From assembly GCA_012519465.1 (NCBI GenBank), contig JAAYQD010000184.1, forward strand, positions 1-7,906: a DNA stretch of 7,906 nt. The letters are read 5' to 3'. Source of the DNA: Candidatus Cloacimonadota bacterium. GTDB taxonomy: Bacteria; Cloacimonadota; Cloacimonadia; Cloacimonadales; Cloacimonadaceae. The notes under the pieces are model-generated. The model saw only the letters and a program-made list of their open reading frames with translations, ran no database searches and was not told the DNA's origin. This document shows positions 6,208-7,906 of this stretch, piece by piece (position 1 is the first letter of the stretch; each line of letters opens with the position of its first letter). The position numbers and the translations under genes were made by a program.

Positions 6208-7440
6208 TTATAGGAATGGTGGAGTGTAAATCACCCTCAATTGTGGTTTCTTGCCATCGGGAGCGTTCAGGAAGTGTTCCAGCTCCAGGATGCCAAAGTT
6301 GTTCATCTCCTGAGTGCTGTGGATCACAAAGCCGTGGTTATCCTTTTTCCCATTGACGATGCCTTGCATAAAGGCGGTGATATCCACCCTCACGGTGCCT
6401 TCTTTCACCACGGAGATATTGCCCAGGACGCTTTCGTTCATGTCCTCATCAGCTATGTGCATCGCCGTATTGATGCTATCGCGGGTAACCATGGAGGCTT
6501 TGATGGAGTATGGGGTGAGATCTCCATAATAGGGGTTGGATTTGGTGTGGAAGATCAGCTCCGCCTTGTTGATGGTTACCTGTTTGCGCCTTGTTTCAGA
6601 TAACACATTGCCATCTGCATCCTTGAAGTGGTTCCAATTATCCACCCATCTCACAAAGATGCGGCTGGGGCTGAGATTGCCGATAATCCATTCGTCTGCC
6701 AGCACTTGGTTTTGGGCGCCTTTCACCCAATAACTGTCTTTTCTGGCAGCCAGGGAGTATTCACTGTCGGAATCTGCCACGTTGCCGTCTTCATCCACCT
6801 TGCGGTATTTGAACCTGAGCTGGGGTCCGCGTCCGGCGGTGGAGATGGAGCGGAATTCCATGAAGGCATCGGCATTGGTCTTGATCACAATGGAAAGGCT
6901 GTCCTCCCCGGCTTCATTGAGGGCTGTGAGAACATCTATGGGGAAGGGTATCTTGACGTCGGTTCCGGAGGTGTTGATGCTATCCGGCAGGGTAAAGCTC
7001 TCTCCAATCTGTTGTAAAGGGAGGTCCATCGCCTCATGAGCGGAATCCTCCCGCCAATGCTCGTTAATTTTATAGAGGGTGAGGGTGGTGGGATTCCTTT
7101 CAGAAAGCGGTGCCTGACGCAACACGGTGAGCTTGATCCAGGCGGAATCCGCATAGCTTCTGGAGGTGGGAATCACAAAATCCTGGGGCAAAGAGACAAA
7201 TTGCATGATGGCAGCTGCCTGCATACCATTATAATCACCACAGAGGAGGTTGCTTTCCGAGCCTTTGATATTTACATCCAGCCCATAACTGAAGCCAAGA
7301 TCAAAGCTTTCCTCATCCACAAAGATAATTGGCTCCACATCACTGAAGCTGTTGCCAGTGGGATTGCTCTTTTGTGTGCATGCTATCAGACTTGTTAAAA
7401 TCAGGATCAGCAAGCCGGTTATCTTCATCATTCTTTCCAT
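6208..7440 (-). CDS. Lipoprotein of unknown function with two related beta-rich domains
   Basis: I do not recognise a specific function for this 410-residue lipoprotein. A short signal peptide ends in a good lipobox (SLIAC, Cys21) and is followed by a polar, Ser/Asn-rich linker. Two domains of similar plan follow, about 60-213 and 246-408. Each has an aromatic or charged opening (SNLLCGDYNG; ADEWIIGNLS), a strand of the type WIKLTV or KAELIF, a later VKIPFPIDVL or VRVDITAFMQ strand, and a closing PQLRFKYRK (206-213) or PQLRVIYTP (399-407). This resembles DNRLRE-like or CBM96-like beta-sandwich modules in which the PQLRV-Y strand closes the domain (family recollection, not a search). It would face the periplasm or cell surface. 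As first gene of the operon it uses an AGGAT site (7453-7449) inside the AT-rich origin DNA. ATG codons at residues 4 and 5 are alternative starts, the first preceded by GGAAAGA. Confidence 0.8.
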   Translation of the reverse strand: MERMMKITGLLILILTSLIACTQKSNPTGNSFSDVEPIIFVDEESFDLGFSYGLDVNIKGSESNLLCGDYNGMQAAAIMQFVSLPQDFVIPTSRSYADSAWIKLTVLRQAPLSERNPTTLTLYKINEHWREDSAHEAMDLPLQQIGESFTLPDSINTSGTDVKIPFPIDVLTALNEAGEDSLSIVIKTNADAFMEFRSISTAGRGPQLRFKYRKVDEDGNVADSDSEYSLAARKDSYWVKGAQNQVLADEWIIGNLSPSRIFVRWVDNWNHFKDADGNVLSETRRKQVTINKAELIFHTKSNPYYGDLTPYSIKASMVTRDSINTAMHIADEDMNESVLGNISVVKEGTVRVDITAFMQGIVNGKKDNHGFVIHSTQEMNNFGILELEHFLNAPDGKKPQLRVIYTPPFL

Positions 7441-7475
7441 ATTATATAATCCTAATAATTTAGATTTATTAAATT
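7441..7475. other. AT-rich DNA unwinding element, also leader of the envelope operon
   Basis: Only three of these 35 bases are G or C (7451, 7452, 7463). The stretch lies directly beyond the DnaA-trio array, where duplex melting begins in characterised origins. It also carries the ribosome binding site (AGGAT, 7453-7449 on the minus strand) of the lipoprotein gene starting at 7440, so the melting element and the mRNA leader share the same DNA. Confidence 0.8.
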
Positions 7476-7489
7476 AGTAATAGTAGTAG
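7475..7489 (+). promoter_or_regulatory. DnaA-trio array, five triplets
   Basis: Read 5' to 3' on the plus strand this is TAG TAA TAG TAG TAG; read 3' to 5' it is GAT GAT GAT AAT GAT, the published DnaA-trio form. It ends four bases from a perfect DnaA box (7494-7502) whose TTATCCACA strand points toward it. In the B. subtilis basal unwinding system, DnaA bound to the boxes extends along such triplets as a filament on single-stranded DNA. Order, strand and orientation agree here; the spacer (TCAC) is short. Confidence 0.82.
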
Positions 7490-7493
7490 TCAC

Positions 7494-7510
7494 TGTGGAT
7501 AAGTGGATAA
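7494..7510 (-). promoter_or_regulatory. Paired DnaA boxes next to the trio
   Basis: TGTGGATAA at 7494-7502 is a perfect box on the minus strand. AGTGGATAA at 7502-7510 differs at one base, and the two share one base, giving two boxes in the same orientation eight bases apart. A head-to-tail pair beside the trio is what the basal unwinding system requires to load DnaA onto the strand to be melted. Confidence 0.88.
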
Positions 7511-7568
7511 ACGGTCAATGTTTTTTTTAAACCTCGGTGTTTTCTATCTTGCGGTTCATCTCCCAATC

Positions 7569-7588
7569 TGTGGATTACCTGTGGATAA
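7569..7588 (-). promoter_or_regulatory. Second pair of minus-strand DnaA boxes
   Basis: TGTGGATTA (7569-7577) has one mismatch to the consensus and TGTGGATAA (7580-7588) is perfect. They are spaced 11 bases start to start, about one helical turn, so both would present DnaA on the same face of the DNA. They have the same orientation as the pair next to the trio, from which they are separated by 58 bases containing a run of eight T (7521-7528). Confidence 0.85.
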
Positions 7589-7608
7589 GTGGGGCTTTTG
7601 GGCGGTAG

Positions 7609-7617
7609 TTATCCACA
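7609..7617 (+). promoter_or_regulatory. DnaA box, perfect, plus strand
   Basis: TTATCCACA is present in full. This is the point where box orientation flips: it faces the minus-strand box ending at 7588 across 20 bases. Confidence 0.88.
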
Positions 7618-7647
7618 TTGATATGTGAATGTCTCTTCCAAAACCAG

Positions 7648-7666
7648 TTATCCACATCTATCCACA
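7648..7666 (+). promoter_or_regulatory. Pair of plus-strand DnaA boxes
   Basis: TTATCCACA (7648-7656) is perfect and CTATCCACA (7658-7666) has one mismatch. Their starts are ten bases apart, close to one helical turn, as in the minus-strand pair at 7569-7588. Confidence 0.86.
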
Positions 7667-7682
7667 TGCTTATACTCACAAC

Positions 7683-7691
7683 TGGGGATAA
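7683..7691 (-). promoter_or_regulatory. Weak DnaA box
   Basis: TGGGGATAA differs from TGTGGATAA at one position that is normally strongly conserved. It is included because it closes the cluster, but it may be a chance match. Confidence 0.4.
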
Positions 7692-7834
7692 ACCTCTCAT
7701 ATTTAATTTATCTTCCATGCAGGCAACACCAAACGATGCCTGTTGCATGATTGCTGTATGTGTGTTCATATATTTCCACTTCTGCTCTGCTGTCAAGAAA
7801 GAATTGATTGTTTTCACAGCATAAGAGCTATTTG
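7692..7834. other. Intergenic stretch with no recognised element
   Basis: Between the last DnaA-box-like site and the promoter candidate of the rightward gene I see no box, hairpin with T-run, RNA gene or credible reading frame. The open frames crossing it on both strands are short, lack plausible ribosome binding sites and run through the DnaA boxes. Confidence 0.6.
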
Positions 7835-7863
7835 TTGACGAATATGGGCTGGAAATATATATG
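7835..7863 (+). promoter_or_regulatory. Sigma70-type promoter candidate for the rightward gene
   Basis: TTGACG (7835-7840) as -35 and TATATG (7858-7863) as -10 are separated by 17 bases, each one mismatch from consensus. Transcription would start near 7870, leaving a leader of roughly 25 bases before the ATG at 7896. No full DnaA box overlaps it, so direct autoregulation by DnaA at the promoter is not evident. Confidence 0.6.
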
Positions 7864-7867
7864 GTTA

Positions 7868-7884
7868 TCATACACAAAGTATGA
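7868..7884 (+). promoter_or_regulatory. Hairpin touching the ribosome binding site of the rightward gene
   Basis: TCATAC (7868-7873) and GTATGA (7879-7884) form a perfect 6-base inverted repeat with loop ACAAA. The right arm includes an in-frame ATG (7881-7883) and touches the AGGAGA ribosome binding site (7884-7889). It could be a protein-binding operator or a weak RNA hairpin modulating initiation; the stem is AT-rich and the loop too small a clue to decide. Confidence 0.4.
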
Positions 7885-7895
7885 GGAGATGGACG

Positions 7896-7906
7896 ATGTA
7901 TAATCA
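7896..7906 (+). CDS. Start of a rightward gene, probably dnaA, cut by the window edge
   Basis: ATG at 7896 is preceded by AGGAGA (7884-7889) with a six-base spacer, an excellent ribosome binding site. Only Met-Tyr-Asn and two bases of a fourth codon (His or Gln) are visible, so the product cannot be identified from sequence. The call of dnaA rests on position: the gene next to an oriC of this type, reading away from it, is very often the initiator gene. dnaN or another origin-linked gene is possible. An in-frame ATG at 7881 is a less likely start because it lies ahead of that ribosome binding site. Confidence 0.5.

Larger units (their letters stand above)
7441..7700. other. Probable chromosomal replication origin (oriC)
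   Basis: This non-coding region carries four perfect DnaA boxes (TTATCCACA or its complement) and four with one mismatch between 7494 and 7691. Next to them are a DnaA-trio array and an AT-rich unwinding element at 7441-7489. The boxes fall into two groups pointing in opposite directions: minus-strand boxes at 7494-7588 and mostly plus-strand boxes at 7609-7666. It separates two divergent transcription units, and the rightward one is probably dnaA. Together these are the standard ingredients of a bacterial oriC, where DnaA assembles and melts the duplex. A DnaA-regulated promoter region without origin activity is the main alternative, but the trio next to an AT-rich tract argues against it. 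Against the call, coding DNA to the left has more G than C on the plus strand, the opposite of the usual leading-strand bias for a leftward fork. Confidence 0.88.

Noticed and set aside
7441..7446. Perfect TATAAT on the minus strand as -10 of the operon
   Set aside because: It ends one base before the ATG at 7440, so transcription would start inside the gene; it has no -35 partner serving that start codon.
7670..7680. TTATACTCACA as a further DnaA box
   Set aside because: It only resembles the consensus if two bases are inserted, so it is not a 9-base match.
7575..7877. Open frame of 100 codons on the minus strand, and a 68-codon frame on the plus strand (7618-7824), in the right intergenic region
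   Set aside because: Both run straight through the DnaA boxes, have no recognisable domains and no clear ribosome binding site. Open frames of this length are expected by chance.

Overview
The window looks like the chromosome of a Gram-negative bacterium around its replication origin. An outer membrane is implied by the SurA-like periplasmic chaperone, two lipoproteins and a membrane-anchored HtrA-type protease. Base composition is moderate: about 53% G+C in 13 hand-counted coding lines, and clearly lower in the right-hand intergenic region. My best guess is a member of the FCB superphylum, perhaps Candidatus Cloacimonadota. That rests on gene style and on the repeats at the left edge, not on any search, and should be held lightly.

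Layout. Positions 1-146 are non-coding: four tandem heptamers (1-30), a small hairpin (31-45), an imperfect inverted repeat (81-97) and three copies of AATTCGTG (104-131). Positions 147-7440 hold nine tightly packed leftward genes whose junctions run from a 1-base overlap to 14 bases, so they almost certainly form one operon. In transcription order (right to left) they encode a two-domain lipoprotein of unknown function, a parvulin-type lipoprotein, a SurA-like protein with two parvulin domains, phosphatidylglycerophosphatase A (pgpA), YajC, peptide deformylase (def), methionyl-tRNA formyltransferase (fmt), a DUF116 membrane protein with seven cysteines, and a membrane-anchored HtrA-type serine protease without a PDZ domain. 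Positions 7441-7895 are non-coding and look like oriC. Four perfect and four one-mismatch DnaA boxes lie in about 200 bases. The outermost pair is followed by five consecutive DnaA-trio triplets and a stretch of about 35 bases that is over 90% A+T. At the right edge a rightward gene begins at 7896 with a good ribosome binding site and a promoter candidate. From its position beside the origin it is probably dnaA, but only three codons are visible.

How the genes fit together. The operon has one theme, making and maturing proteins for the cell envelope. Fmt and Def add and remove the N-terminal formyl group of new proteins. YajC accompanies the SecDF translocon. The SurA-like protein, the parvulin lipoprotein and the HtrA-like protease would fold and police exported proteins, and PgpA makes phosphatidylglycerol for the membrane. 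The operon and the presumed dnaA diverge from the origin, so both would be read in the direction of fork movement.

The strongest observation is the origin itself: box pair, trio and AT-rich unwinding element sit in the order and orientation of the basal unwinding system known from Bacillus subtilis. The AT-rich element doubles as the leader of the envelope operon. A second theme is that all three parvulin folds in the operon seem to lack part of the usual catalytic residues.
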